Source: Sulfurovum zhangzhouensis (GTDB lineage: Bacteria > Campylobacterota > Campylobacteria > Campylobacterales > Sulfurovaceae). Taken from it: 64,000 nucleotides of DNA. Position 1 is the first letter of the stretch, and each line of letters opens with the position of its first letter. The stretch spans positions 62,001 through 126,000 of the forward strand of contig NZ_JAQIBD010000002.1 of NCBI RefSeq assembly GCF_030347965.1, read 5' to 3'. Both the position numbers and the translations under genes were made by a program. The notes below the pieces were generated by a model that was given only the letters and a program-made list of their open reading frames with translations, made no database searches and was not told the DNA's origin. This document shows, piece after piece, positions 6,988 through 17,734 of the stretch.

Positions 6988-8886
6988 ATGTTCGGATACT
7001 ATCGTGTTGCATCTGCAGTCAATCAAACTACTGTAGCAAATCCTGCCAAAAATGCTAAAGAAGTTATCTCTCTTATTAAAGAAGCACATCAAAAAGAGGT
7101 TTCTGTCATTGTATTTCCAGAACTTACCCTTACCGGATACACTGCCAGTGATCTTTTACTTAACCAAACCCTCCTGCAAGCACAAGAGGATGCACTCAAT
7201 AAGATATTAAAAAATATAAAAGAGATAAATACTATTGTCATCCTCGGTTACGCGCATATTGAAGCCGATAGGCTCTATAACTGTGCAATCGTACTTCAAA
7301 ACGGTAATATCCTTGGACTCGTACCAAAAACCTACCTGCCGAATAAAAAAGAGTTCTATGAAAAACGCCAATTTGTAAGCGGCAAAGGAATCGTTAGAAC
7401 TACTACTTCGCTTAAGGGGGATGAAGTACCGTTCGGTGTTGATCTTCTCTTTAATGATGGTAAAGACATGACCTTTGGTGTAGAGATATGTGAAGACCTC
7501 TGGGCCGTTACTCCGCCGAGCAATCACATGGCGAGCAATGGTGCAAACCTGATCTTCAATCTTTCAGCGAGTAATGAACTCATAGGTAAGCATGAGTATC
7601 GTGAAGAGTTGGTCCGTACACAAAGTGCACGTTGTATGGCTGCATATGTTTATAGCTCAGCAGGTGTGGGAGAATCTACCACAGATACCGTATATGGCGG
7701 ACATGCAATCATCAGCGAATATGGTACGACACTCAAAGAAAATGAACGTTTCAGAATGGATAGCCATTTTATCACTGCGGATGTTGATCTGGAACGTCTC
7801 AGATGGCTCAGACTTAACGAGACAAGTTTTAGTGACGGCAGACGTAAACCGGTAAGTACCATCAAAGTAAGCCCTACTCCTGCTATCAGCGCTGTGGAGC
7901 GTGAGATCAATCCTATGCCGTTTGTACCTTCCCAGTATGCGGACAAGCAAGCAAGATGCGATGAGATCGTACAGATACAGGCGCACGGGCTGATCAAGCG
8001 TATGACACACGCACATATCCAAAAAGCCGTGATAGGCATCTCCGGTGGGCTTGACTCTACTCTTGCCCTGCTCTCTACGCATAGAGCTTTTGATATCATG
8101 GGATGGGATCACAAAGATATCGTGGCGATCACTATGCCCGGTTTTGGTACTACTACACGTACCAAGAGTAATGCAGAAAAGCTATGTGAGCGTCTCGGTG
8201 TGACACTCAAAACTGTAGAGATCACCAATCTCTCGCTTAATGAATTTGAAGCGATCGAGCATGATCCTTCCGAGCATACTGTTACTTATGAGAATGTACA
8301 GGCAAGGGCTAGAACTTCGATCCTGATGAACACTGCCAACAAGATTGGTGGTCTTGTGATCGGTACGGGTGACCTCAGTGAAGTAGCCCTGGGATGGTCA
8401 ACATATAACGGTGATCATATGAGTATGTATGCGCTCAACTCAAGCATCCCCAAAACACTGGTACAGTATGTTATCGAATACTTCAAATCAGAAGAAAAAA
8501 TCGCAGCGATCATCGATGATATCCTTGCAACACCTATCAGCCCCGAACTGCTTCCGCACAAAGAAGATGAGATCGTACAACACACCGAGTCTATCGTGGG
8601 ACCTTACGAGCTACATGACTTCTTTTTGTACCACTTTATCAAGTATGGCGCAAAGCCTGAAAAGATACTCTACCTAGCGAAGAAAGCGTTTGATATTAAA
8701 TACGATGAAGAACATATCAAAGAGTGGCTTACCCTATTCCTCAAGCGCTTCTTTACTCAGCAGTTCAAGCGTTCATGCATCCCTGACGGCCCTAAAGTCG
8801 GTACGATCAGCCTCTCTCCTAGAGCTGATTGGAGAATGCCGAGCGATGCAGATTTTGAGACGTGGATAAAAGCTTTAGATAATTAA
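6988..8886 (+). CDS. nadE: Glutamine-dependent NAD+ synthetase
   Basis: 632 residues, the two-domain type. The N-terminal nitrilase-fold glutaminase (about 1-280) shows FPELTLTGY with the catalytic Glu, a Lys near 115 (PKTYLPN) and GVEICEDLW with the nucleophilic Cys. The C-terminal synthetase shows the PP-loop GISGGLDSTLAL at about 352, followed by GTGDLSEVALGWSTYNGDHM. It makes NAD+ from deamido-NAD+, ATP and glutamine-derived ammonia. Start ATG has AAAGGA upstream; the gene is on its own between a terminator and the next promoter. Confidence 0.97.
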   Translation: MFGYYRVASAVNQTTVANPAKNAKEVISLIKEAHQKEVSVIVFPELTLTGYTASDLLLNQTLLQAQEDALNKILKNIKEINTIVILGYAHIEADRLYNCAIVLQNGNILGLVPKTYLPNKKEFYEKRQFVSGKGIVRTTTSLKGDEVPFGVDLLFNDGKDMTFGVEICEDLWAVTPPSNHMASNGANLIFNLSASNELIGKHEYREELVRTQSARCMAAYVYSSAGVGESTTDTVYGGHAIISEYGTTLKENERFRMDSHFITADVDLERLRWLRLNETSFSDGRRKPVSTIKVSPTPAISAVEREINPMPFVPSQYADKQARCDEIVQIQAHGLIKRMTHAHIQKAVIGISGGLDSTLALLSTHRAFDIMGWDHKDIVAITMPGFGTTTRTKSNAEKLCERLGVTLKTVEITNLSLNEFEAIEHDPSEHTVTYENVQARARTSILMNTANKIGGLVIGTGDLSEVALGWSTYNGDHMSMYALNSSIPKTLVQYVIEYFKSEEKIAAIIDDILATPISPELLPHKEDEIVQHTESIVGPYELHDFFLYHFIKYGAKPEKILYLAKKAFDIKYDEEHIKEWLTLFLKRFFTQQFKRSCIPDGPKVGTISLSPRADWRMPSDADFETWIKALDN

Positions 8887-8990
8887 AAATGCGAATATAA
8901 ACTTTCATTTTTAATTCTTTTTTATCAGCTAGTTCTATTTATTCGCATCTATATTGAAATATAGAAAAATATTAAACCGAGCAAATATGA

Positions 8991-8996
8991 TATGAT
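8991..8996 (+). promoter_or_regulatory. Probable -10 box for DUF502-type gene
   Basis: TATGAT about 30 bases before the ATG at 9027, with AGGAAGAGG as ribosome binding site between. Confidence 0.4.
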
Positions 8997-9026
8997 ACGA
9001 CTAAATATATCTAAAGGAAGAGGATA

Positions 9027-9686
9027 ATGAACAACACCCCGCTCAAACACTTCACACATACCGTACTACAGGGACTTTTTGGACTACTTCCCATCACGAT
9101 CTTTGTTGTCTTGATCCTCTGGATGTACGGTAAGGTCGACCTATTTGTAGGCTGGATGTTCAAAACTGTCGGGTTTACTCCTGAACACCACAAGTTCTTG
9201 TGGTTTTTACTGGCTTTGGGGATTTTCGTACTTCTTTTATACTTTATGGGACTCCTGATAAAGACAAGACTTATCGGTTACTTTGAAAAACTATTGACAA
9301 AGCTACCCGGCTATAAGACGATCAAAGACCTTATCAACATCTTCAACTCCTCCAAAGAGGGAGAAAACCGTGTTCTTGTCGTAGTGATCAAAGGGTTTGC
9401 CAATGAAGGATACAATATCGGGCTGATGTATTCGCAAAAAGAGAGTATCATCAAAGACCACTACACTGTAACGCTTTCTATGTCCCCTATCCCTAATGGC
9501 GGATATATGTTTGAAGTACATAAGGACAACATCTATGTGATCGAAGAAGCTACCTTTGATGATAACCTTCAGTATCTACTCTCGATGGGTGTCAAAAGCT
9601 TTGCAGAAGTGGTCAAAAGCGAGCCAAAACCCCTGGATACGCTCCCCTCACTCTCTTCCTGGCTTACAACCCATAAAGCCAGCTAA
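9027..9686 (+). CDS. DUF502-type inner-membrane protein
   Basis: 219 residues. Two strong membrane helices at about 15-38 and 52-76 precede a soluble domain with KLPGYKTIKDLINIFNSSKE and SMSPIPNGGYMFEVHKDNIYVIE. The order (membrane pair, then ..P.VRTIY-like, then ..PNP.SG-like) is the pattern of the DUF502 family, conserved membrane proteins without a firm biochemical function. It precedes fabZ/lpxA, so a link to envelope lipids is conceivable but only from position. Confidence 0.8.
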   Translation: MNNTPLKHFTHTVLQGLFGLLPITIFVVLILWMYGKVDLFVGWMFKTVGFTPEHHKFLWFLLALGIFVLLLYFMGLLIKTRLIGYFEKLLTKLPGYKTIKDLINIFNSSKEGENRVLVVVIKGFANEGYNIGLMYSQKESIIKDHYTVTLSMSPIPNGGYMFEVHKDNIYVIEEATFDDNLQYLLSMGVKSFAEVVKSEPKPLDTLPSLSSWLTTHKAS

Positions 9687-9697
9687 GCCATAGCTGG
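9679..9697 (+). terminator. Short hairpin overlapping the DUF502 stop codon
   Basis: CCAGCTA (9679-9685) pairs with TAGCTGG (9691-9697), followed by only TTT. The left arm overlaps the last codons and stop. A weak terminator or just a stable 3' end. Confidence 0.4.
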
Positions 9698-9766
9698 TTT
9701 CAGCCTAATAGACCTTTTAGCATTACTTCGATAGAATATTACGAAATTTAATAACTGAGGTTTATT

Positions 9767-10216
9767 TTGCTATACAACGTAACAGAAATTCAAAAGATAT
9801 TACCACATAGATACCCTTTCTTGCTAGTTGACAGAATCACGGAGCTAGAAGCGGGAAAATCTATCGTGGGATACAAAAATATCACTATTGCTGAGCCTGT
9901 ATTTCAAGGGCACTTTCCTGATCACCCTATCTATCCGGGCGTAATGATCATTGAAGGTATGGCTCAAGCCGGTGGTGTACTTGCATTTGAAAGTATGAGC
10001 GATGAAGAAAAAGCAAGCAACACTGAAAAAGTTGTTTACTTTATGAGCATCGATAAAGCAAAATTCCGTGCACCCGTAACACCGGGAGACCAACTTGTAT
10101 ACAAACTTGAAGTGATCAAAAACAAAGGTGCGGTTTGGAACCTGGACGGGAAAGCCTATGTTGACGATAAGCTAGTGGCTCAAGCTGAGCTTAAAGCTAT
10201 GATCGTAGACAAGTAG
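9767..10216 (+). CDS. fabZ: 3-hydroxyacyl-ACP dehydratase FabZ
   Basis: 149 residues, hotdog fold, cytoplasmic dehydratase of type II fatty acid synthesis. [14 protein letters not shown] and the active-site stretch [23 protein letters not shown] (catalytic His and Glu) are diagnostic. The start is TTG, set by GAGG six bases upstream; there is no ATG in a suitable position. First gene of fabZ-lpxA-clpX-mreB-mreC, with lpxA 11 bases downstream. Confidence 0.97.
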   Translation: MLYNVTEIQKILPHRYPFLLVDRITELEAGKSIVGYKNITIAEPVFQGHFPDHPIYPGVMIIEGMAQAGGVLAFESMSDEEKASNTEKVVYFMSIDKAKFRAPVTPGDQLVYKLEVIKNKGAVWNLDGKAYVDDKLVAQAELKAMIVDK

Positions 10217-10227
10217 GATCAGAGTAG

Positions 10228-11019
10228 ATGTCAAATATTCATCCAACAGCTATTATAGAAGATGGTGCACTGCTTGGAGAAAATGTCACAGTCGGCCCTT
10301 ATGCGTACATCGGTCCAAAGGTAAAGATCGGTGACGGTACTTCCATTGCAGCACATGCTGTGATCGAGGGAGACACCACAATCGGGAAAAACAACCGTAT
10401 CTTTTCCCATACTGCGATCGGTACTGTCCCGCAAGATCTTAAATTCAAAGGTGAAGAGGTTCAACTCATCATCGGTGATAACAATACGATCCGTGAGTTT
10501 ACTCTTTTTAATCCGGGAACTGAAGGCGGTGGCTCTGTCACAAGAGTGGGAAACGGTAACCTCTTTATGGGGTATGTACATTTAGGACATGATGTAATTA
10601 TCGGTGACAACTGTATCCTTGCCAACGGTGCGACACTGGCAGGACATGTTGAGCTTGGAAATCATGTTGTGATCGGTGGGCTTACACCGGTTCACCAGTT
10701 TGTTCATATCGGTGACTTTGCTATGATCGGTGGAGCTTCTGCTCTATCACAGGACATCCCACCATTCTGTTTAGCCGAAGGAAACCGTGCAACCCTACGT
10801 GGACTAAACCTTACAGGGCTTAGACGTGCTATGGATCGCGAGGATATCAACGCACTGAAATCAGCTTATAGAGAACTTTTTGAACAAGGACAGCCTCTTC
10901 AAGAAGTAGCAGCATCTCTGCTTGAAAGTACTGATTCAGCAAAAGTCAGACAACTCTGTGAGTTTATCCAAGCTTCTAAAAGAGGAATACCTTTTACAAG
11001 GAATGAGAATGTCAAATAA
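10228..11019 (+). CDS. lpxA: UDP-N-acetylglucosamine acyltransferase LpxA
   Basis: 263 residues, first step of lipid A synthesis (3-hydroxyacyl transfer from ACP to UDP-GlcNAc). A left-handed beta-helix of hexapeptide repeats runs from about 5 to 190 ([42 protein letters not shown]), followed by the C-terminal helical domain with [20 protein letters not shown]. The catalytic His lies in GHDVIIG near 118. Direct neighbour of fabZ, which shares 3-hydroxyacyl-ACP. The last codons overlap clpX. Confidence 0.97.
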   Translation: MSNIHPTAIIEDGALLGENVTVGPYAYIGPKVKIGDGTSIAAHAVIEGDTTIGKNNRIFSHTAIGTVPQDLKFKGEEVQLIIGDNNTIREFTLFNPGTEGGGSVTRVGNGNLFMGYVHLGHDVIIGDNCILANGATLAGHVELGNHVVIGGLTPVHQFVHIGDFAMIGGASALSQDIPPFCLAEGNRATLRGLNLTGLRRAMDREDINALKSAYRELFEQGQPLQEVAASLLESTDSAKVRQLCEFIQASKRGIPFTRNENVK

Positions 11020-12235
11020 ACAAGAATGTAGTTTTTGTCATGCTACAGAGAGTATGGAAAACCCGCTGATCGCAGGTGAAGGGATATATATCTGTTCAAA
11101 CTGTGTTATTTCTGCCTATAAGATCCTTTTTGGTGAAGAGGAACAAGAGGAGATAAGCAGTGCCGAGATCGCTCATACGCTTTATACACCAAAAGAGATG
11201 TATGAGATGCTCAGTGACTATGTCATCGGTCAGGAAGAAGCGAAGAAGACACTTTCAGTAGCTGTGTATAACCACTATAAACGTATTTTTAGAGATATAG
11301 ATCAAGAAGATGATACACAAATTTCAAAGTCCAATGTACTTCTAATCGGACCGACAGGATCAGGTAAAACACTTTTAGCACAAACTATTGCAAAATTTCT
11401 GAATGTACCTATCGCTATCGCCGATGCGACCAACCTCACTGAAGCAGGATATGTCGGGGAAGATGTAGAGAATATCCTTACAAAGCTTTTAATGGCTGCT
11501 GACGGTGATGTTGAACTTGCTGAACAAGGTATCGTATTTATCGATGAGATCGATAAGATCGCACGTATGGGAGAAAACCGTTCTATCACACGCGACGTAT
11601 CAGGAGAAGGTGTACAACAGGCCTTACTGAAGCTTATCGAAGGTTCAGTGGTCAATATCCCGCCAAAAGGTGGGCGTAAACACCCTAACCAGGATTTCAT
11701 TCAAATAGACACCACCAACATCCTTTTTGTATGCGGTGGGGCATTTGATGGATTGAGTGATATCATAAAAAGACGAATCGGTGGTAATACTTTAGGCTTT
11801 GGTCAGGAAAAACGTTCAAAGATGGAAAGTGAAGACCTTTTGCATCTTGTTGAATCTGATGATCTGGTATCCTACGGGATCATTCCGGAACTCATCGGTC
11901 GTTTACATATCTTTGCTACGCTAGGCAAAATCACTAAAGAAGCAATGGTACGTATCCTGGTTGAACCTAAAAACTCACTGGTGAACCAATATCAAAAACT
12001 CTTTGCTATTGATGATGTGAAATTGACATTTGAAGATGAAGCATTGCAGCTCATTGCTCAAAAAGCGATCGATAGAAGAACCGGAGCACGTGGTTTGCGT
12101 TCGATCCTGGAAGAGATATTGCTAGATATCATGTACGAACTTCCAGAACTTGAGGGATATGAAGTTGTGATCACAGAAGATGTCGTAAGCGAAGGTGCCA
12201 AACCTGTTTATATCAAAAATAAAAAAACTGCATAA
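11009..12235 (+). CDS. clpX: ATP-dependent Clp protease ATP-binding subunit ClpX
   Basis: 408 residues. The start is taken at the ATG at 11009 ([10 protein letters not shown]), preceded by AAGGA, rather than at ATG codons farther upstream inside lpxA; it overlaps lpxA by 11 bases. The N-terminal zinc domain has CSFC and ICSNC pairs. The AAA+ core shows Walker A GPTGSGKT, Walker [11 protein letters not shown], the GYVGEDVE pore loop and the SRH region. IGF-type ClpP-binding loop is present as LGFGQ. It unfolds substrates for ClpP. Confidence 0.97.
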   Translation: MSNKQECSFCHATESMENPLIAGEGIYICSNCVISAYKILFGEEEQEEISSAEIAHTLYTPKEMYEMLSDYVIGQEEAKKTLSVAVYNHYKRIFRDIDQEDDTQISKSNVLLIGPTGSGKTLLAQTIAKFLNVPIAIADATNLTEAGYVGEDVENILTKLLMAADGDVELAEQGIVFIDEIDKIARMGENRSITRDVSGEGVQQALLKLIEGSVVNIPPKGGRKHPNQDFIQIDTTNILFVCGGAFDGLSDIIKRRIGGNTLGFGQEKRSKMESEDLLHLVESDDLVSYGIIPELIGRLHIFATLGKITKEAMVRILVEPKNSLVNQYQKLFAIDDVKLTFEDEALQLIAQKAIDRRTGARGLRSILEEILLDIMYELPELEGYEVVITEDVVSEGAKPVYIKNKKTA

Positions 12236-12258
12236 AGAAAACCGGAAGGAAGAAATAG

Positions 12259-13293
12259 ATGTTTAAAAAATTATTAGGTATGTTTTCCAATGACCTGGCG
12301 ATAGACTTGGGAACTGCAAACACGCTTGTACTTGTGAAGGGACAGGGTATCGCTATCAATGAACCTTCAGTCGTTGCAATACAGTACGACAAACATGGTC
12401 AAGAACGTATTTTGGCTGTAGGACAGGAAGCAAAAGAGATGGTGGGTAAAACACCGGGAAATATCAAAGCGATCCGTCCTATGAAAGACGGTGTTATTGC
12501 AGATTTTGAAGTGACTGAGATGATGATCCGTTACTTTATCGAAAAAGCGCACAAGAGAAAAGGCTTCCTTTCACCGCGTATCATTATCTGTGTACCGTAT
12601 GGCCTGACACAGGTTGAAAGACGTGCGGTAAAAGACTCTGCACTTAGCGCAGGTGCAAGATATGTATACTTGATAGAAGAGCCTATGGCTGCAGCTATCG
12701 GTGCAGGATTGCCTGTGAAAGACCCGAATGGTAACCTTGTAGTAGATATCGGTGGTGGTACGACCGAGATCGGTGTTACTTCATTGGGTGGTCTTGTTCT
12801 CAGTAAATCTATCCGTGTAGCCGGAGACAATCTGGATCAGGCTATCGTTGATTACATCAAAAAGAACTTTAACCTTCTTATCGGTGATCGTGTTGCAGAA
12901 GACCTTAAGATCAAGATCGGTACAGCAATCCCACTGGATGAAGAACTGACTACGACAGTGAGAGGTAGAGACCAGGTAGACGGTAGCTTAACTTCAATAG
13001 AAATCACCTCCGAGCATATAAGACAAGCGATGAAACCTTCACTTGAAGAGATTGCAGATGCATTAAAATCTGTTCTTGAAGAGACTCCACCTGAACTTGC
13101 AGGTGATATCGTAGAAAACGGTATCGTTCTTACAGGAGGCGGTGCACTGATCAGAGGATTGGACAAATATCTATCTGATGCTGTAAAACTACCTGTATTT
13201 ATCGCAGAAGAACCACTTTTGGCTGTTGCAAAAGGAACAGGAAAAGCACTCGAAGAGATAGACCTACTACAACAAACATCTTATGAAGACTAG
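12259..13293 (+). CDS. mreB: Rod-shape determining protein MreB
   Basis: 344 residues, bacterial actin. Phosphate-1 motif AIDLGTANTLV at about 14, phosphate-2 VVDIGGGTTEIGV near 160, adenosine motif ENGIVLTGGGALIRGLDKYL near 290. Polymerises under the inner membrane and directs elongasome wall synthesis. An N-terminal amphipathic helix MFKKLLGMF fits membrane binding. mreC overlaps its end by 11 bases, so the pair is translationally coupled. Confidence 0.98.
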   Translation: MFKKLLGMFSNDLAIDLGTANTLVLVKGQGIAINEPSVVAIQYDKHGQERILAVGQEAKEMVGKTPGNIKAIRPMKDGVIADFEVTEMMIRYFIEKAHKRKGFLSPRIIICVPYGLTQVERRAVKDSALSAGARYVYLIEEPMAAAIGAGLPVKDPNGNLVVDIGGGTTEIGVTSLGGLVLSKSIRVAGDNLDQAIVDYIKKNFNLLIGDRVAEDLKIKIGTAIPLDEELTTTVRGRDQVDGSLTSIEITSEHIRQAMKPSLEEIADALKSVLEETPPELAGDIVENGIVLTGGGALIRGLDKYLSDAVKLPVFIAEEPLLAVAKGTGKALEEIDLLQQTSYED

Positions 13294-14329
13294 ACTTGTT
13301 ATCATTGTCATACTGTTACTGATCCTGACAGTACTTCTTACAAGAAATGATGAGCGTATCACCAATACGCTTATCAATATTATAAATCCTCTCAAACAAC
13401 ATTATAAGAACTTTACACAGGATATTGAGGATAAGAGTCAAAGCTATATTTTTCAAAAAGAATCTATTGAGAAACTTGCTAGAGAAAATAGAATACTCAG
13501 ACAACATCTATTGGAACAGACACATTATATCAAACAGGTAAAAGATATCTATAGTGTACTGCCATCACTGGAACGTTATCCTGTACAAAATATTTCTATC
13601 ACAGATACGATCTCTTATGTAAAACTCAACAGTTTTTCACAAATATTGCTTACAATGCCTAAGAACCTAAGACAAAACAAACTCTACGGTTTGATACAAA
13701 AAAATGTGGTAGCTGGTATTGCCCAGGTAAAGAACAATCAACTTTTTGGTTACCTTACTTCAGACAAAATGTGCCGTTTTTCAGTCTTTATAGGTCCAAA
13801 CAAAGCACCCGGCATTGCTGAAGGCTTACAGCAAAATGAGATGCAGATCAAATTTATCCCTAAATGGTATGAGATAAAGGTGGGAGACACGGTTGTTACT
13901 TCCGGACTGGATGCAATTTTCTTTGAAAATATTCCTGTAGGGATCGTCACAAAAACTGAACTTCACAGCTCATATAAAGTGGCATATATCAAGACATATA
14001 GTGATATCTTCCATCCAAAAACATTTTTCCTTATCAATGATGCCAAAGCAACACTCACTGAAAACTATGACGGTAATGATACACATTTGAAACAAAACTA
14101 CTATACCGTACCTAAAACGATCGAAAACAATGCTTCAAAACCATACTTCGAAAATGAAAAAGAAAAGAAAACAGTTGTCTCCAGTATACCTAAACGTATC
14201 GATCAGACCCAAGATGATATAGTAGAGCCAGAGACACCTACAGAAGAGAAAGAAATAGAGAAAAAAATAAAAAAACAAAAAGAACGTTATATTCCTGAAC
14301 AAAACAACGATCAACTCGACCTTTTTTAA
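13283..14329 (+). CDS. mreC: Rod-shape determining protein MreC
   Basis: 348 residues. One N-terminal membrane helix (about 4-20), a coiled coil around 45-90 (EKLARENRILRQHLLEQ), and the MreC beta domains with GLIQKNVVAGIAQVKNNQL and VGDTVVTSGLDAIFFENIPVGIV. The C-terminal 90 residues are a Lys/Glu-rich tail (EKEIEKKIKKQKERYIPEQ) longer than usual. It links MreB to periplasmic wall enzymes. Starts inside mreB. Confidence 0.92.
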   Translation: MKTRLVIIVILLLILTVLLTRNDERITNTLINIINPLKQHYKNFTQDIEDKSQSYIFQKESIEKLARENRILRQHLLEQTHYIKQVKDIYSVLPSLERYPVQNISITDTISYVKLNSFSQILLTMPKNLRQNKLYGLIQKNVVAGIAQVKNNQLFGYLTSDKMCRFSVFIGPNKAPGIAEGLQQNEMQIKFIPKWYEIKVGDTVVTSGLDAIFFENIPVGIVTKTELHSSYKVAYIKTYSDIFHPKTFFLINDAKATLTENYDGNDTHLKQNYYTVPKTIENNASKPYFENEKEKKTVVSSIPKRIDQTQDDIVEPETPTEEKEIEKKIKKQKERYIPEQNNDQLDLF

Positions 14330-14351
14330 GCCCTTATTTTGGCTCTTTGGA

Positions 14352-14388
14352 TATAATAATATCCTAAAAAATAGGGTATAAATACCCT
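14352..14388 (+). promoter_or_regulatory. carB promoter and adjoining palindrome
   Basis: TATAAT at 14352-14357 is followed by the palindrome AGGGTATAAATACCCT (14373-14388), placed where an early-transcript hairpin or operator would act, 20 bases before the carB ATG. Regulation by a pyrimidine or arginine signal is possible but not shown. Confidence 0.45.
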
Positions 14389-14408
14389 GCCAATAAGGTG
14401 ATCTTTCC

Positions 14409-17400
14409 ATGCCAAAACGCAATGATATCAATACTATATTACTTATCGGTTCAGGACCAATCGTTATTGGTCAAGCATGTGAGTTTGACTACTCTGGTAC
14501 ACAAGCTGCTAAAACGCTAAAAGAGCTAGGCTACAGAGTTGTTCTTATCAACTCAAACCCTGCTACGATCATGACAGACCCTGAGTTTGCAGATAGAACC
14601 TATATCGAACCTATCACTGAAGAGGTGGTTTCCAAGATCATCAAACAAGAGAAAGTTGATGCAATACTCCCGACAATGGGTGGGCAAACTGCACTGAACG
14701 TTGCAATGAGTATGCATGAAAAAGGAATGCTTGATGGTATAGAGTTCCTGGGAGCGAATCCGGAAGCGATAAAAAAAGGTGAAGATAGACACCTTTTTAA
14801 TGAAGCAATGATCAAGATCGGGATGGATCTACCGAAAAGTGCCAATGCCTACAGTGTTGATGAAGCGATAAAAGTGGCAAAAGAGATCGGTTTCCCTGTG
14901 ATCAGTAGAGCCTCTTTTACACTTGCAGGTGGTGGTTCCGGTGTAGCATACAACATGGAAGAATTTAAAGATCTTGCAAAAGCAGGTATTGAGGCAAGCC
15001 CGATCAATGAAATCGAGATCATGGAATCAATGCTTGGGTGGAAAGAGTACGAGATGGAGGTTATCCGTGATAAAGAGGATAACTGTATCATCGTATGTTC
15101 TATCGAAAACTTTGATCCTATGGGTGTACACACGGGAGACAGTATCACTGTTGCACCTGCTCTTACTTTGACAGACAAAGAGTATCAAAACATGAGAGAT
15201 GCATCTTTCAAGATCCTTCGTGAAATCGGAGTTGATACAGGTGGATCAAACGTTCAGTTCTCTATCAATCCTGAGACAGGGCGTATGATCGTCATCGAAA
15301 TGAACCCGAGAGTAAGCCGTTCATCGGCATTGGCTTCCAAAGCGACAGGTTACCCTATTGCAAAAGTAGCAACACTTCTTGCCGTAGGATTTACACTTGA
15401 TGAGATTACTAACGATATCACCGGAACTCCTGCAAGTTTTGAGCCGGTTATTGACTACGTTGTAACCAAGATTCCAAGATTTACTTTTGAAAAGTTCCCT
15501 AATGCAAACTCTACGTTGACTACAGGTATGAAGTCTGTCGGTGAAGTAATGTCTATGGGAAGAACGTTCAAAGAGTCATTCCAAAAGGCACTTTGTTCAC
15601 TTGAAACGGGTCTTACAGGTTTTAAATCGATGGACTGTGACGGTGAAACGCTTGTACGTGAAATCAGAAGACCAAATGATCAACGTATGCTTTATGTCTA
15701 CGAAGGTCTTAAACGCGGTATGACTGTTGATGCGATCTATGACCTATGTAAGATCGATAAATGGTTCCTTTATCAGTTTGAAGAGATGGCAGCTACTGAG
15801 AAATCAATGGATGTCGCTATGCTTAATGATGCTGTTAGACTAAGAGCTGCCAAATCAGAGGGCTTCAGCGATGCAATGATCGCTGAGATCATCAACAAAA
15901 AAGAAGGTCTGAACCTTACTGAGAACGATATCTATACTGCCAGAGAGAAACAAGGTGTAGCACTTGAATATAACGAAGTAGATACCTGTGGAGCAGAGTT
16001 CAAGGCATTGACACCATACCTTTATTCGACAACGAATATTACAAAGCTTCCGACAGTAGAAGCTCCTGCAAGTGAAGACAAAAAAGTACTTGTGATCGGT
16101 GGTGGTCCTAACCGTATCGGTCAAGGTATCGAGTTTGACTACTGTTGTGTACATGCAGCATTTGCCATCGAAGATATGGGTATGAAGTCGATCATGTATA
16201 ACTGTAACCCTGAGACAGTTTCAACTGACTATGATACTTCTGATATCCTCTACTTTGAGCCAATAGATTTCGAACATGTTAGAAACGTGATTGAAGTTGA
16301 AAAACCAGATGGTGTTATCGTACACTTTGGTGGACAAACACCTCTGAAACTAGCTAAAAACCTTACGGCAATCGGTGCAAATATCGCCGGAACACCTGCT
16401 AAGGTGATCGATCTGGCTGAAGATAGAGAGCAATTCTCTACATTCATCAATGAACTTGGTCTTAAGCAGCCTGATAACGGTACAGCATTTGCAAAAGATG
16501 AGGCAATGGCTATCGCTAACCGTATCGGCTATCCTGTACTAGTACGCCCTAGTTTCGTTCTCGGTGGACGTGGTATGCGTACAGTATACTCTGATAATGA
16601 ACTTAGACAATATATGGATGAGGCAGTAAGCGTATCCAATGATGCACCTGTACTTATCGACAAGTTCCTTGATAGTGCAGTAGAGCTTGATGTTGATGCG
16701 ATCTGTGACGGTAAAGATGTCTACATCGGTTCGATCATGCAGCACATTGAAGAAGCAGGTATTCACTCAGGAGACTCGGCATGTTCACTTCCTCCGGTTA
16801 GTATCTCTGAAGAACTTCAGGAAAAAGTCAAAGAGCAAACAGCTCAGATCGCACTTGGTATCGGAGTAATCGGACTACTGAATATCCAATATGCGATCCA
16901 CAAAGGTGAGATCTATCTGATCGAGGTTAACCCGAGAGCTTCAAGAACAGTACCGTTTGTTTCAAAAGCAACAGGTGTACCATTGGCAAAAGTAGCTACA
17001 AGAGTAATGATTCAAGGTGATCTTAAAGAAGCACTCAAATACTACGATACATTTAATGTAGTAAACTTTGATAAGAAGATCATGGAGCCAAACCTCAAAA
17101 ACCACGTTGCAGTTAAAGAAGCGGTATTCCCGTTCAACAAGCTACCTGGTTCAGACCTGATCCTTGGGCCTGAAATGAAGTCTACCGGTGAAGTTATGGG
17201 AATAAGCGATAACTTTGGTATGTCTTTTGCAAAAAGCCAGTTTGCAAGTAAGAACAATATCCCACTAGAAGGTAAACTCTTCTTCTCTCTAACAGAAGTA
17301 GATAAGCCACAGGCTGGTGAGATCGGTAAGATGTTTGTTGATCTTGGGTTTGAGATCGTAGCAACTTCAGGAACACATGCAGCACTTGAAGCGGCAGGTG

Positions 17401-17669
17401 TGCCATCAACAAAAGTACTAAAAATCTCTGAAGGCCGTCCAAACGTGGATGATATGATCAAGAATGGCGAAATTGCACTTGCGATCAACACAAGTGACAA
17501 CAAATCAAGTAAAGATGATGCAAAAACTATCAGACAGTCTGTACTTAGCAATAATGTCGCTTACTTTACGACGATTGCAGCAGCACGTGCTACTGCACTT
17601 GCGATAAAAGAACTTAAAGAACACGGTAGAGATCTTGAGCCTAAAGCGATCCAAGACTATTTAGCATAA
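14409..17669 (+). CDS. carB: Carbamoyl-phosphate synthase large subunit
   Basis: 1086 residues, full length. Two homologous ATP-grasp halves are visible: [18 protein letters not shown] with [19 protein letters not shown] in the first, and [21 protein letters not shown] with [19 protein letters not shown] in the second. The C-terminal MGS-like allosteric domain (from about 935, [21 protein letters not shown]) follows. It makes carbamoyl phosphate for arginine and pyrimidines. carA is not in the window. Ends at a perfect hairpin. Confidence 0.98.
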   Translation: MPKRNDINTILLIGSGPIVIGQACEFDYSGTQAAKTLKELGYRVVLINSNPATIMTDPEFADRTYIEPITEEVVSKIIKQEKVDAILPTMGGQTALNVAMSMHEKGMLDGIEFLGANPEAIKKGEDRHLFNEAMIKIGMDLPKSANAYSVDEAIKVAKEIGFPVISRASFTLAGGGSGVAYNMEEFKDLAKAGIEASPINEIEIMESMLGWKEYEMEVIRDKEDNCIIVCSIENFDPMGVHTGDSITVAPALTLTDKEYQNMRDASFKILREIGVDTGGSNVQFSINPETGRMIVIEMNPRVSRSSALASKATGYPIAKVATLLAVGFTLDEITNDITGTPASFEPVIDYVVTKIPRFTFEKFPNANSTLTTGMKSVGEVMSMGRTFKESFQKALCSLETGLTGFKSMDCDGETLVREIRRPNDQRMLYVYEGLKRGMTVDAIYDLCKIDKWFLYQFEEMAATEKSMDVAMLNDAVRLRAAKSEGFSDAMIAEIINKKEGLNLTENDIYTAREKQGVALEYNEVDTCGAEFKALTPYLYSTTNITKLPTVEAPASEDKKVLVIGGGPNRIGQGIEFDYCCVHAAFAIEDMGMKSIMYNCNPETVSTDYDTSDILYFEPIDFEHVRNVIEVEKPDGVIVHFGGQTPLKLAKNLTAIGANIAGTPAKVIDLAEDREQFSTFINELGLKQPDNGTAFAKDEAMAIANRIGYPVLVRPSFVLGGRGMRTVYSDNELRQYMDEAVSVSNDAPVLIDKFLDSAVELDVDAICDGKDVYIGSIMQHIEEAGIHSGDSACSLPPVSISEELQEKVKEQTAQIALGIGVIGLLNIQYAIHKGEIYLIEVNPRASRTVPFVSKATGVPLAKVATRVMIQGDLKEALKYYDTFNVVNFDKKIMEPNLKNHVAVKEAVFPFNKLPGSDLILGPEMKSTGEVMGISDNFGMSFAKSQFASKNNIPLEGKLFFSLTEVDKPQAGEIGKMFVDLGFEIVATSGTHAALEAAGVPSTKVLKISEGRPNVDDMIKNGEIALAINTSDNKSSKDDAKTIRQSVLSNNVAYFTTIAAARATALAIKELKEHGRDLEPKAIQDYLA

Positions 17670-17678
17670 GGTTTATCT

Positions 17679-17701
17679 GGTTACACCAAGAAGGTGTAAC
17701 C
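17679..17701. terminator. Hairpin between carB and the convergent Tyr-rich gene
   Basis: GGTTACACC (17679-17687) pairs perfectly with GGTGTAACC (17693-17701) over AAGAA. No T-run directly follows on either strand, so termination strength is uncertain, but its place between convergent genes fits a bidirectional terminator. Confidence 0.5.
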
Positions 17702-17734
17702 TACTTCCCCCATAACCTACTAATTAATCTTTTT

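Noticed and set aside
8889-8948. Inverted repeat ATGCGAATA...TATTCGCAT after nadE
   Set aside because: The arms are separated by more than 40 bases with no T-run; too loose to call a terminator, though it might be one.
10922-11008. Upstream start for ClpX inside lpxA
   Set aside because: Residues before MSNKQEC are unlike ClpX, whose zinc domain normally begins near the N-terminus; AAGGA sits before the ATG at 11009.
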